The notes: generated by a model from the letters alone, not told the origin. A stretch of 8,028 nucleotides of DNA from JBBIRM01 sp037441765 (GCA_037441765.1 JBBIRM010000132.1:1-8028), one strand, 5' to 3'; counted from the stretch's first letter, positions 1-5,387 are shown. Program-made: numbers and translations.

Positions 1-128
1 CCCGAAGGACCCATTACAGAGACAAACTCCCCCCGGTCGATATTTAAATCTATATTTATTAATGCATTTACAGTTTCTTCTCCACTGTTGTAGATTTTTG
101 TAACTTTTTTAATCTCTATCAAACTCAT
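1..128 (-). CDS. ABC transporter ATP-binding protein, LolD/MacB type (N-terminal 42 residues only)
   Basis: Only the N-terminus is in the window; the gene continues past base 1. The visible protein begins MSLIEIKKVTKIYNSGEE and reaches V-M-G-P-S, the start of a Walker A P-loop, with the next codon beginning GG for the expected glycine. The 'L-I-E-I-K-K-V-T-K-I-Y' opening, the Y-N-S-G aromatic A-loop region and the spacing to the P-loop are typical of the ATPases that pair with FtsX-like permeases (LolD, MacB, YtrE-type). The ATG at 126-128 has a GAGGAG ribosome site at 135-140 with a good spacing. The permease gene lies 70 bases upstream on the same strand, so the two probably form one transporter. 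Which substrate it handles cannot be told from this fragment. Confidence 0.9.
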   Translation of the reverse strand, partial: MSLIEIKKVTKIYNSGEETVNALINIDLNIDRGEFVSVMGPS

Positions 129-134
129 AAAAGA

Positions 135-184
135 CTCCTCACCCCCTTCCTCTCTCCCTCTGAGGAGAGGGGGAGAGGAAGGGG
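135..184. repeat. C/T-rich inverted repeat (hairpin) between permease and ATPase genes
   Basis: Bases 143-161 pair with 166-184 to give a stem of about 19 base pairs broken only by one G-T pair (155/172), with a four-base loop. The plus strand starts with a CCTCACCC head followed by a C/T-rich arm and a G/A-rich arm, the same layout as the element at 3698-3740. On the transcribed minus strand no T-run follows the stem. It is therefore better read as a dispersed palindromic (REP-like) element inserted inside an operon than as a terminator. It sits directly upstream of the ATPase ribosome site at 135-140. Confidence 0.75.
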
Positions 185-198
185 AAATTTCTTTTATT

Positions 199-1359
199 TC
201 ATAATGCTCTAAGTGCCGTCGTGGGATCCATCTTCGAAGCATGAATCGCTGGATAAGCACTTGATAGGATTCCAATTAAAGAAGAGAGAAAAATAGCCCC
301 TATTGCTAAAAGAGGATCGATATATATATGCCCTCCTTTCACACCTGTAAGTAAGGGACCAATGAAATAGGAAACTCCCAGCCCCATTGCATATCCAATA
401 AATCCTGCGATCAATCCCACGATCAAGGCCTCTAAAAAGATTATTCGAACCACATGGGATTTCCGAAACCCTATTGCACGAAAGATTCCAATCTCTCTTT
501 TTCGCTCGTTGACCGAAGCCATCACGTTGGTAAAAACAATCAGTCCCCCGATCAGGAGGACAATGATCGAGATCCCGAGAGAAAACCTCTTGAAATGATC
601 CAGAGCCTCAATCCTTGTCTGAAGGGTCTGTTTGATAGCGGTAACTTTTGCATGAGGAAGTTTTAATGAAATCTGACGAACGATTTCTTCAATAGGGCAG
701 GTATTGCAAAAGGCCGAAACCTCAACCAGGCTTAATGCTCCAGGCCTCTTTAAGGTCTCCTGAACAAAGGTTAAATCACCGAATATGAGAAAATCATCCT
801 GCGAACCTGTTTCATCAAGAACACCTGAAATCCTGACCTTTCTACCATTTATCTGGAGTGAATCCCCCGAACTCTTAAAGAAACGAACCGCCACTTCATT
901 TCCGACCAGCACCTCATCTCGACTTTTTGGCTTAATTCCATGAATCTTCCACCATCTCTTCAATCTCAATTCCTCTTCAAAATTTACACCCATAAGAGGA
1001 ACCTTTTTCCCTTCTATCTCTACTACACCAATCAATTTGGGTGAGACAGTGTTGAGGTTTTCACGAACTTCGATCTCCCGAATCTTTGGAACATCCGTAT
1101 CCTTTAAACTCTGAGTTTCAATTGATATTCCACCAATATTCAATCCTCCATAAGATAGGGATAGATCATCGGTTCGGGGGATGATAAGGATATTTGCTCC
1201 AAATTCATCCAGTTTATGGGCAATGTCTTCCTTCATCAATCGTGTCAACGAGATTAAAGCGACAACCGTTGTTATACCGATAGTGAGTCCCAGTATGAGA
1301 AAGAAGACCTTTCCCTTTCGCCTCCTAAGATTATTAATAGAGATGTCTTTTAATCGCAT
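199..1359 (-). CDS. ABC transporter permease, FtsX/MacB-like, 386 aa
   Basis: An inner-membrane permease subunit of the MacB/LolCE/FtsX superfamily, whose members couple cytoplasmic ATP hydrolysis to movements of an extracytoplasmic domain. The layout is full length: a basic start (RLKDISINNLRRRKGK), TM1 at about 18-38, a MacB_PCD-like periplasmic domain at about 40-255, then an FtsX domain with TM2 (259-280), TM3 (305-333) and TM4 (347-368). The loop after TM2 has N-E-R-K-R-E-I-G-I-F-R-A-I-G (284-297), the FtsX coupling motif that contacts the ATPase. The end, 'A-S-K-M-D-P-T-T-A-L-R', is also typical. A C-x-x-C pair (C218, C221) in the periplasmic domain is not a general feature of the family. 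The ATG at 1357-1359 has a GGGAGG ribosome site. It lies 30 bases after the DUF2318 gene and 70 bases before the ATPase gene. Similar permeases accompany DUF2318 proteins beside P19/FetMP-type iron systems; the substrate here is unknown. Confidence 0.9.
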   Translation of the reverse strand: MRLKDISINNLRRRKGKVFFLILGLTIGITTVVALISLTRLMKEDIAHKLDEFGANILIIPRTDDLSLSYGGLNIGGISIETQSLKDTDVPKIREIEVRENLNTVSPKLIGVVEIEGKKVPLMGVNFEEELRLKRWWKIHGIKPKSRDEVLVGNEVAVRFFKSSGDSLQINGRKVRISGVLDETGSQDDFLIFGDLTFVQETLKRPGALSLVEVSAFCNTCPIEEIVRQISLKLPHAKVTAIKQTLQTRIEALDHFKRFSLGISIIVLLIGGLIVFTNVMASVNERKREIGIFRAIGFRKSHVVRIIFLEALIVGLIAGFIGYAMGLGVSYFIGPLLTGVKGGHIYIDPLLAIGAIFLSSLIGILSSAYPAIHASKMDPTTALRAL

Positions 1360-1389
1360 CTTTCCCTCCCTCTATAGTTGAAAGCCAAT

Positions 1390-2043
1390 TTAGACTCTTG
1401 GTTTCCATTGAGAAACCACCTTTTCGTCGATCAGAATCTTATCTCCCTCAATCGTGCTCTGGATTGCATCTGGTGGATAGTTCAAACATCCTCCCTGAAT
1501 CCCCTTAAGTGTTTCTATATCCCATTCTGTATAGCATGCATTGCAAACAAGTTTATTTCCATTGATATGGAATCGGGTTGATCGACAGGGCTCGCACATA
1601 CTAATCGCTGTTATAACCCTTCCCGATGGTGTGATATAGGCGAGAAGAGGGATCTTAACTCCATTGCTTTCATATTCGAAACGTATCAACTTCTTCTCCT
1701 TTACAACATCCAGAGGAATGGAAATCTTACCTCCGCTCACCTTCGCTGAAATATCGGCCATCGTAATCGTCTGACCTGTATAGTCAAATTTTCCCTTTAT
1801 TCTTGGTTGAGAAGAGACCTTCGAAGCTGAGGCAGTCTTTCCCTGAATTATCCAGTAACCTACTCCAATAAGGGCAATTACGATTATACCTAAGGCGAGG
1901 GGAATCCAGTAGGGTTTCTTCTTTCCACCAATTACTTTTTCTTTCTTTTCCTGAAAAGAGGGTTCTGATAGTTTAAAACCACATTTTTTACAGAAGTTGC
2001 TTGAATCCTGATTCTTTGTTTGACATTTTGGACATATCTTCAT
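1390..2043 (-). CDS. Zinc-ribbon, membrane-anchored DUF2318 (FtrD-like) Fe-S/redox protein, 217 aa
   Basis: The N-terminus is a short zinc ribbon (C4, C7, C18, C21). It is followed by a lysine-rich stretch (33-43), one transmembrane helix (about 45-66) and an exported domain. The positive-inside pattern places the ribbon in the cytoplasm and the C-terminal domain outside. That domain (about 80-217) carries the DUF2318 signature: C-E-P-C (150-153), C-N-A-C-Y (167-171) followed by E-W-D, and a G-G-C near 184-186. DUF2318/FtrD proteins are predicted iron-sulfur or metal-binding membrane proteins linked with FtrABCD and P19/FetMP iron uptake. Most anchor by several helices rather than by a zinc ribbon and one helix, which makes this version odd. 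A very strong AAAGGAGGAA ribosome site lies 8 bases before the ATG and overlaps the stop of the preceding gene, so translation is probably coupled. The permease gene follows after 30 bases. Confidence 0.85.
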   Translation of the reverse strand: MKICPKCQTKNQDSSNFCKKCGFKLSEPSFQEKKEKVIGGKKKPYWIPLALGIIVIALIGVGYWIIQGKTASASKVSSQPRIKGKFDYTGQTITMADISAKVSGGKISIPLDVVKEKKLIRFEYESNGVKIPLLAYITPSGRVITAISMCEPCRSTRFHINGNKLVCNACYTEWDIETLKGIQGGCLNYPPDAIQSTIEGDKILIDEKVVSQWKPRV

Positions 2044-2057
2044 AGAATGTTCCTCCT

Positions 2058-2978
2058 TTAAATTTCTTGGACTTCTTTGCCATTGTAAGTTAGGGAAAGA
2101 ATTACTTTCCCATCCTTAATGATATCAACCTGAATATGGCATCCAAAGTTTGTAACCTTTGCCTCTACATCCCTTTTTTGAGCCTTTTTCTCATAATATT
2201 CCAATGCCTTTGTCTTTGCATCCCGCTCGATTTCTGGATCAAGAGGTTGAGCACTTCCTCCACCACAACCCGTCTTGCAACATGAGGCCTTTGGAGTATA
2301 AATTGGTTCAAACTTTTCATAGGTCTCAATCTTAGCGTTTGTCTTTGCCCTGGCAAACCACTGAGCAAAGATTAATTCATTTTTTTGTGAATCACCTTTA
2401 AAAACAGACTTTTCAAGGAAATTAGATATTATCCATCCTTTCCGAAGCTCTTCTTTTAAATCATCTATACTTATACCCATCTTCTCTTTGAAATCATTTT
2501 CTGACAAAGCATACTTCTCTTTAATGATCTTCAGTTGTTTCTCAATCTCTCCTTGTGGAGCCGAGGCAAAACCAGCATTTTTAGCTTCCTGAAGAAGGAT
2601 TTTTTCAGCTACCATCTCCTCAAAAACATCGCTTTTAAGGCGATTGAGATTCTCTTTTCCCGTTTTCCCTTCAAAGAGCCTTTTTCCATACCGAAGTTCA
2701 TAGGTCTTCTTTAAACGCCCTACCCTCTTTGAAAATTCTTCTCGGGATATACCTTCACCATTTACTCTTCCAATCAGTTTTGATTCAAAACCCCACCTCC
2801 AGAAAAATAGAATTCCCACAATCAAAACAAGAATCACCATCCCAAAAAGAAGGTATTGTTTATTAAAACCGACCTTTTGACCTTTCTGAAGAAGGCATCC
2901 ACAGTGGACACAAAATCTGTTCTCTCTTTCATTTGCTTCACCGCAAGAAGAACATAAATTTTTTGAATAATCTCCCAT
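2058..2978 (-). CDS. Zinc-ribbon, membrane-anchored SurA-N-like protein with Cys-rich C-terminal part, 306 aa
   Basis: The zinc ribbon (C9, C12, C23, C26, plus C28) is followed by a transmembrane helix at about 42-62 and an extracytoplasmic region. Residues about 68-215 read as a SurA/PpiD-type N-terminal chaperone domain: V-N-G-E-G-I-S-R-E-E-F, an amphipathic helical stretch, then L-x-x-x-V-F-E-E-M-V-A-E-K-I-L-L-Q-E-A and G-I-S-I-D-D-L-K-E-E-L-R. No parvulin prolyl-isomerase domain follows. Instead there is a C-C-x-x-x-C-G-G-G cluster (C233, C234, C238), a helix rich in lysine and glutamate, and a final beta-rich piece with F-G-C-H-I-Q-V-D-I (C280, H281). That last part may bind a metal or be a redox site; I do not recognise it as a named family. 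Start ATG has a GGAGGG ribosome site. The gene lies 25 bases after the CcmH-like gene and 14 bases before the DUF2318 gene, so it is part of the same operon. Confidence 0.8.
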   Translation of the reverse strand: MGDYSKNLCSSCGEANERENRFCVHCGCLLQKGQKVGFNKQYLLFGMVILVLIVGILFFWRWGFESKLIGRVNGEGISREEFSKRVGRLKKTYELRYGKRLFEGKTGKENLNRLKSDVFEEMVAEKILLQEAKNAGFASAPQGEIEKQLKIIKEKYALSENDFKEKMGISIDDLKEELRKGWIISNFLEKSVFKGDSQKNELIFAQWFARAKTNAKIETYEKFEPIYTPKASCCKTGCGGGSAQPLDPEIERDAKTKALEYYEKKAQKRDVEAKVTNFGCHIQVDIIKDGKVILSLTYNGKEVQEI

Positions 2979-3003
2979 AATTTATCCCTCCTACACTTTT
3001 CTT

Positions 3004-3654
3004 CTAAATCCGATGACCATACCTTCTATCTAATAATTCAATAACCTGATTAACTGAAAATCCTTCGGACAGCCTTTCTCTGATAAAAGTTTTCATCTCA
3101 ACTGCTCCTTTCGGCATATCACATTCACATGTAGCAAGGGGGAGCTCTCCACAGCCTCCGCAGGCACATTTAAAATGCTTTGCTACTGCAATAACTTGTG
3201 TTTCATCCACATTGGCCACTGGTTTAGAAATAAATCTATGAGATTTGTTTCCACTGAAGAATGTTATTCCAAGTTTTATTAAAAACCCAAAGACAAAAAT
3301 TAAGATTATTATTAGTGAAATTGTTTTATAGGAAAGGCCCTCTGATGGACGTTTAAGATTCTCTTTAGATGTTTTGATCAATTCTTTCCCGCAAAATATG
3401 CAAAACTTTGCATCCAGATCATTAAAATTTCCACAATTACTGCATTTCAACCTATTTTTTTCTTTCGATTTTTGATCTTTAAATAATCTTTTTCCACATT
3501 CTGTGCAGAAAAGAGAGTCTTCAAGATTCTCAAATCCACAATTGGGACATTTGCAATAAGTCTTCATAGGTTTTCCACATTTGGTACAAAATTTTGAATA
3601 CCCTGGATTTTTAAAACCACATTGATGACAAATTGCTTTATTATGTTTTCCCAT
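3004..3654 (-). CDS. Triple zinc-ribbon, membrane-anchored CcmH-like protein, 216 aa
   Basis: Three tandem zinc ribbons occupy the cytoplasmic N-terminus: C9/C12/C23/C26, C36/C39/C50/C53 and C71/C74/C85/C88. One transmembrane helix follows at about 111-133. The C-terminal region (155-216) resembles the CcmH/NrfF helical redox domain: F-K-C-A-C-G-G-C (C163, C165, C168), C-E-C-D (C176, C178), G-A-V-E-M-K-T-F-I-R-E-R-L-S-E-G-F-S-x-x-Q-V-I-E-L-L-D-R-R-Y-G. CcmH keeps apocytochrome thiols reduced for heme ligation; here the five-cysteine cluster suggests metal binding or a changed thiol chemistry instead. The reading frame extends upstream to a TTG at 3754-3756, but that extension translates a palindromic repeat ('S-P-A-G-E-R-G-R-V-R') and has no properly spaced ribosome site. 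I therefore use the ATG at 3652-3654 (M-G-K-H-N-K), although its own ribosome site is weak. It appears to be the first gene of the zinc-ribbon/ABC operon. Confidence 0.8.
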   Translation of the reverse strand: MGKHNKAICHQCGFKNPGYSKFCTKCGKPMKTYCKCPNCGFENLEDSLFCTECGKRLFKDQKSKEKNRLKCSNCGNFNDLDAKFCIFCGKELIKTSKENLKRPSEGLSYKTISLIIILIFVFGFLIKLGITFFSGNKSHRFISKPVANVDETQVIAVAKHFKCACGGCGELPLATCECDMPKGAVEMKTFIRERLSEGFSVNQVIELLDRRYGHRI

Positions 3655-3697
3655 AAATATTTTAGTGAAATTCCTAATCAAAAGATATTTGAAATTT

Positions 3698-3740
3698 TTC
3701 CTCACCCTTCCCCTCTCCCCAGCAGGAGAGAGGGAGGAGG
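3698..3740. repeat. C/T-rich imperfect inverted repeat, second copy of the palindromic element
   Basis: The plus strand reads a CCTCACCC head, a C/T-rich arm, the loop region CCAGCA, and a GGAGAG-AGGGAGGAGG arm. CTCTCC (3713-3718) pairs with GGAGAG (3725-3730), with imperfect pairing further out. It has the same orientation and layout as the element at 135-184. Translated on the minus strand it gives S-P-A-G-E-R-G-R-V-R, a well-known artefact of this repeat type in annotated proteins. It lies between the secreted Cys-rich gene and the CcmH-like gene. Confidence 0.65.
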
Positions 3741-3807
3741 TACGATTTAATTTCAATTCCTTAAATATTTGGTTTAGACATGGAATGCTTAAATTACGTG
3801 GGTGATA

Positions 3808-4158
3808 TCAGAGGATAGATGTCGGTGGGCGAAATATGGAGGCTACATATCCTTGATCCCTTATGGTTTCTAAGGGGAGAATGATTAATGAAAAGACTTG
3901 AGGAATAAAAAAGATCTCACCCCCGTTTGGAAGATAAGGATTAAAAGAATATAGAGAGGGACAGAGGGGGCAGAATGGTCCTTGAGGATTGCTGGCTTTA
4001 GCATTACAAGAGGAATTCTTTTCAAAAGGGGACCCCATTTCACAACCCATTCCCTCGTCACAGGATTTTTTACTATCGGATTTGAGATAAACCTCTCCAT
4101 ATGGGGTCGCTATTCCAATCGTGAAGGAGAAAATTAAAAGGGAGATCAAAATTTTCAT
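3808..4158 (-). CDS. Small secreted cysteine-rich protein, function unknown, 116 aa
   Basis: I do not recognise a named family. Residues 1-17 (MKILISLLIFSFTIGIA) make a convincing Sec signal peptide with a short basic start and a hydrophobic core. The mature part has five cysteines: C33, C39 and C51 spread along a hydrophilic stretch with M-G-C-E-M-G, then C-P-L-C (63-66). It ends in Y-V-A-S-I-F-R-P-P-T, an ending shared by small exported proteins of metal-resistance loci such as the DUF2946/CzcI type; this resemblance is weak. Cys, Met and the acidic stretch would suit metal binding in the periplasm. No ribosome site precedes the ATG, and a promoter-like pair lies so close that the mRNA could be leaderless. 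It lies 61 bases after the cupin gene and about 150 bases before the zinc-ribbon operon, so it could belong to either or to neither. Confidence 0.6.
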   Translation of the reverse strand: MKILISLLIFSFTIGIATPYGEVYLKSDSKKSCDEGMGCEMGSPFEKNSSCNAKASNPQGPFCPLCPSLYSFNPYLPNGGEIFFIPQVFSLIILPLETIRDQGYVASIFRPPTSIL

Positions 4159-4165
4159 TTTTTAT

Positions 4166-4194
4166 AAAATAACATCAAATGATTATTTTTTCAA
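4166..4194 (-). promoter_or_regulatory. Possible sigma-70-like promoter of the secreted Cys-rich gene
   Basis: On the minus strand, TTGAAA (4189-4194) and TATTTT (4166-4171) are 17 bases apart. The ATG follows after 7 bases, which would make the transcript nearly or fully leaderless and fits the missing ribosome site. The region is very AT-rich, so a chance match is quite possible. Confidence 0.3.
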
Positions 4195-4219
4195 GAAAAT
4201 TTTTTTATAAATTTTTTCA

Positions 4220-4555
4220 TTACCGACTTTCTACCAATTTTTTCAGCACTAAAAGGACCAGAACAATGAATCGATCTTTTCCTGTATTTTTAGCACCAAT
4301 TGGAATCTCTCCTTTACAGAAAATTAGATCCCCCTTTTTAAAAGGTTTCTCCTCATCACCTATGGTCAAAGCACCCTCCCCTTCTACACCATATAGGATG
4401 ACCTCAAGGGCACCCGGATGGGGATGAACTGGCATGGCTTGACCTGGCTCAAAGCATAGAAGAACTGTTCCCGCTGATTCTCCGATGTGAACTTGTTTAG
4501 GGACAAAATTCTCCTTCGAGAATTCGGCCAGAGAAAATAGATTGATTGGATCCAT
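4220..4555 (-). CDS. Small single-domain cupin protein, 111 aa
   Basis: This is a cupin_2-type beta-barrel protein. The first cupin motif is clear: P-G-Q-A-M-P-V-H44-P-H46-P-G-A-L-E51-V-I-L-Y-G-V-E-G, supplying two histidines and a glutamate for a metal. The second motif is G-D-L-I-F-C-K-G-E-I-P-I86-G-A-K-N90, where the usual fourth ligand (P-H-G-x-x-N) is isoleucine. The metal site, if any, is therefore three-coordinate from protein or non-canonical. Start ATG has a GGGAGGG ribosome site that lies beside the stop codon of the DUF1858 gene; the gap between the genes is 9 bases. It is last in the FNR-box-controlled operon. Cupins of this size range from enzymes to ligand sensors, and nothing here fixes the substrate. 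The association with NO-response genes is inference from context. Confidence 0.85.
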   Translation of the reverse strand: MDPINLFSLAEFSKENFVPKQVHIGESAGTVLLCFEPGQAMPVHPHPGALEVILYGVEGEGALTIGDEEKPFKKGDLIFCKGEIPIGAKNTGKDRFIVLVLLVLKKLVESR

Positions 4556-4564
4556 AAACCCTCC

Positions 4565-4768
4565 CTACTCTAATTCATTAAGTTCTTTAACAATCACTTC
4601 AGGATCAATATTATGCATCAATGCTCCAAAAGAGATCGACTCCATCTTCATTCCTGGGCAGGTAAAACATCCTGACCCAAAATATTTCTCAATGACTTTT
4701 ATGGCCTTTGGATTCTCTTTTAAAACATCCCCAATAACAGTGTCTTTAGTAAATTTTTTTTCAGCCAT
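4565..4768 (-). CDS. DUF1858 redox-disulfide domain protein (hybrid-cluster-protein-associated type), 67 aa
   Basis: The whole protein is one DUF1858 domain: T-V-I-G-D-V-L-K-E-N-P-K-A-I-K-V-I-E-K-Y-F-G-S-G-C34-F-T-C37-P-G, then a helix and a final acidic helix. The G-C-x-x-C-P-G motif at a helix start is the hallmark of the 'hybrid cluster protein-associated redox disulfide' family. The same domain occurs at the N-terminus of ScdA/YtfE-type iron-sulfur repair proteins in some bacteria. Hybrid cluster protein and YtfE are both parts of NO defence, which agrees with the neighbours. Its likely role is thiol-disulfide exchange or metal transfer in the cytoplasm; no signal peptide is visible. An AAAGGAG ribosome site lies 8 bases before the ATG. 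The gene is 37 bases after the heme-copper-oxidase-like gene and 9 before the cupin gene. Confidence 0.9.
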   Translation of the reverse strand: MAEKKFTKDTVIGDVLKENPKAIKVIEKYFGSGCFTCPGMKMESISFGALMHNIDPEVIVKELNELE

Positions 4769-4805
4769 TTTAGAACTCCTTTCTTTAATATAGAATTTTT
4801 TCTAA

Positions 4806-5210
4806 TTAAGTCTGTTGAGGTTTCATACTTATCCAAAGATTGATAATGAATATCAATATTGAGGTGGCTTGTCCAAGTCCAAATAGAATAGCAAATATAT
4901 ACCATATTCCACCAAGGGAACTTTCTAAAATCCATGAAATGGAAAGACCAATGAGTGTCATGTTAGCAAGCCAAACATGGATATTTGCCATTCGAGGGCT
5001 ATAAAGAGGTCTTCCCATAAACCGAGGAAGAATATGATAACCTACTCCATAGACCATCATTGCCATAAATCCCAGAAGGTTAATATGGGTATGAACCCGT
5101 GTCAGAAAGAATCGAAGTTCTGGATGGGAAATCATCACGAACCCAGTCACTGCCCCGATCCCCAGATAAATCAGGCTCGCCCTGACAAAGCCCTTTGCAT
5201 ATTTATCCAT
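4806..5210 (-). CDS. Four-helix heme-copper oxidase / NO reductase subunit I-like membrane protein, 134 aa
   Basis: Four transmembrane helices are visible (about 9-27, 40-61, 76-94 and 101-127). The start of helix 2, T-R-V-H40-T-H42-I-N-L-L-G-F followed by G-V-G-Y-H59-I-L-P-R, closely resembles helix II of heme-copper oxidases. NorB in this same window has A-R-A-I-H-T-N-L-L-V-V-W followed by Y-Y-V-V-P, where the histidine is a low-spin heme b ligand. H78 in helix 3 and H29 in the first loop add further candidates. Full subunit I proteins have 12 or more helices and bind the active-site heme and metal in later helices, which are absent here. It cannot be a complete oxidase or reductase, but could bind one heme b, sense NO or serve as an assembly or electron-transfer partner. 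It is not a broken gene: it has its own GAGGTGAT ribosome site, a clean start and stop, and intact operon neighbours. Confidence 0.85.
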   Translation of the reverse strand: MDKYAKGFVRASLIYLGIGAVTGFVMISHPELRFFLTRVHTHINLLGFMAMMVYGVGYHILPRFMGRPLYSPRMANIHVWLANMTLIGLSISWILESSLGGIWYIFAILFGLGQATSILIFIINLWISMKPQQT

Positions 5211-5237
5211 ACCATCACCTCACTTTTTAATTATGGC

Positions 5238-5387
5238 TTATCCGCCATGTATTAACATTGGAAGACATCTTGTACATACCCAAAGGTCAACACCATTCTT
5301 CCGACATGCCAATAACACTCCCTGACGGTCAGTCTTTTTACAGAGGAAACATTCCTTTCCCTTCTCTTCTATCTTTTTTTCAACCAT
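5238..5387 (-). CDS. Small zinc-finger-like protein, 49 aa, first gene of the NO-response operon
   Basis: The frame encodes 49 residues beginning MVEKKIEEKGKECFLCKK. Cysteines are C13 and C16 (C-x-x-C), C28, and C39 and C42 (V-C-T-R-C), ending L-P-M-L-I-H-G-G. Two C-x-x-C pairs separated by about 22 residues suit a treble-clef or zinc-ribbon-like fold binding one zinc or an Fe-S cluster. I do not recognise a named function. Support for it being real: an AAAGGAGAG ribosome site about 6 bases before the ATG at 5385-5387, cysteines in paired motifs rather than scattered, and a gap of only 27 bases to the next gene. An FNR-type operator also sits at the right distance upstream. It is short enough to be missed by standard length cut-offs. 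Confidence 0.8.
   Translation of the reverse strand: MVEKKIEEKGKECFLCKKTDRQGVLLACRKNGVDLWVCTRCLPMLIHGG

Noticed and set aside
143..184. Hairpin as a Rho-independent terminator
   Set aside because: On the transcribed minus strand no T-run follows the stem and the ATPase gene starts directly after it; a dispersed repeat explains it better. On the plus strand a T-rich stretch follows but no gene precedes it.
4806..5210. Oxidase-like gene as a truncated norB pseudogene
   Set aside because: It has its own ribosome site, a natural C-terminus after helix 4, an intact operon position and extra histidines not found in NorB, so it is a small family of its own rather than debris.
4977..5255. Open frame of 92 codons on the plus strand
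   Set aside because: It is antisense to the 4-helix oxidase-like gene; composition is low-complexity and there is no ribosome site.
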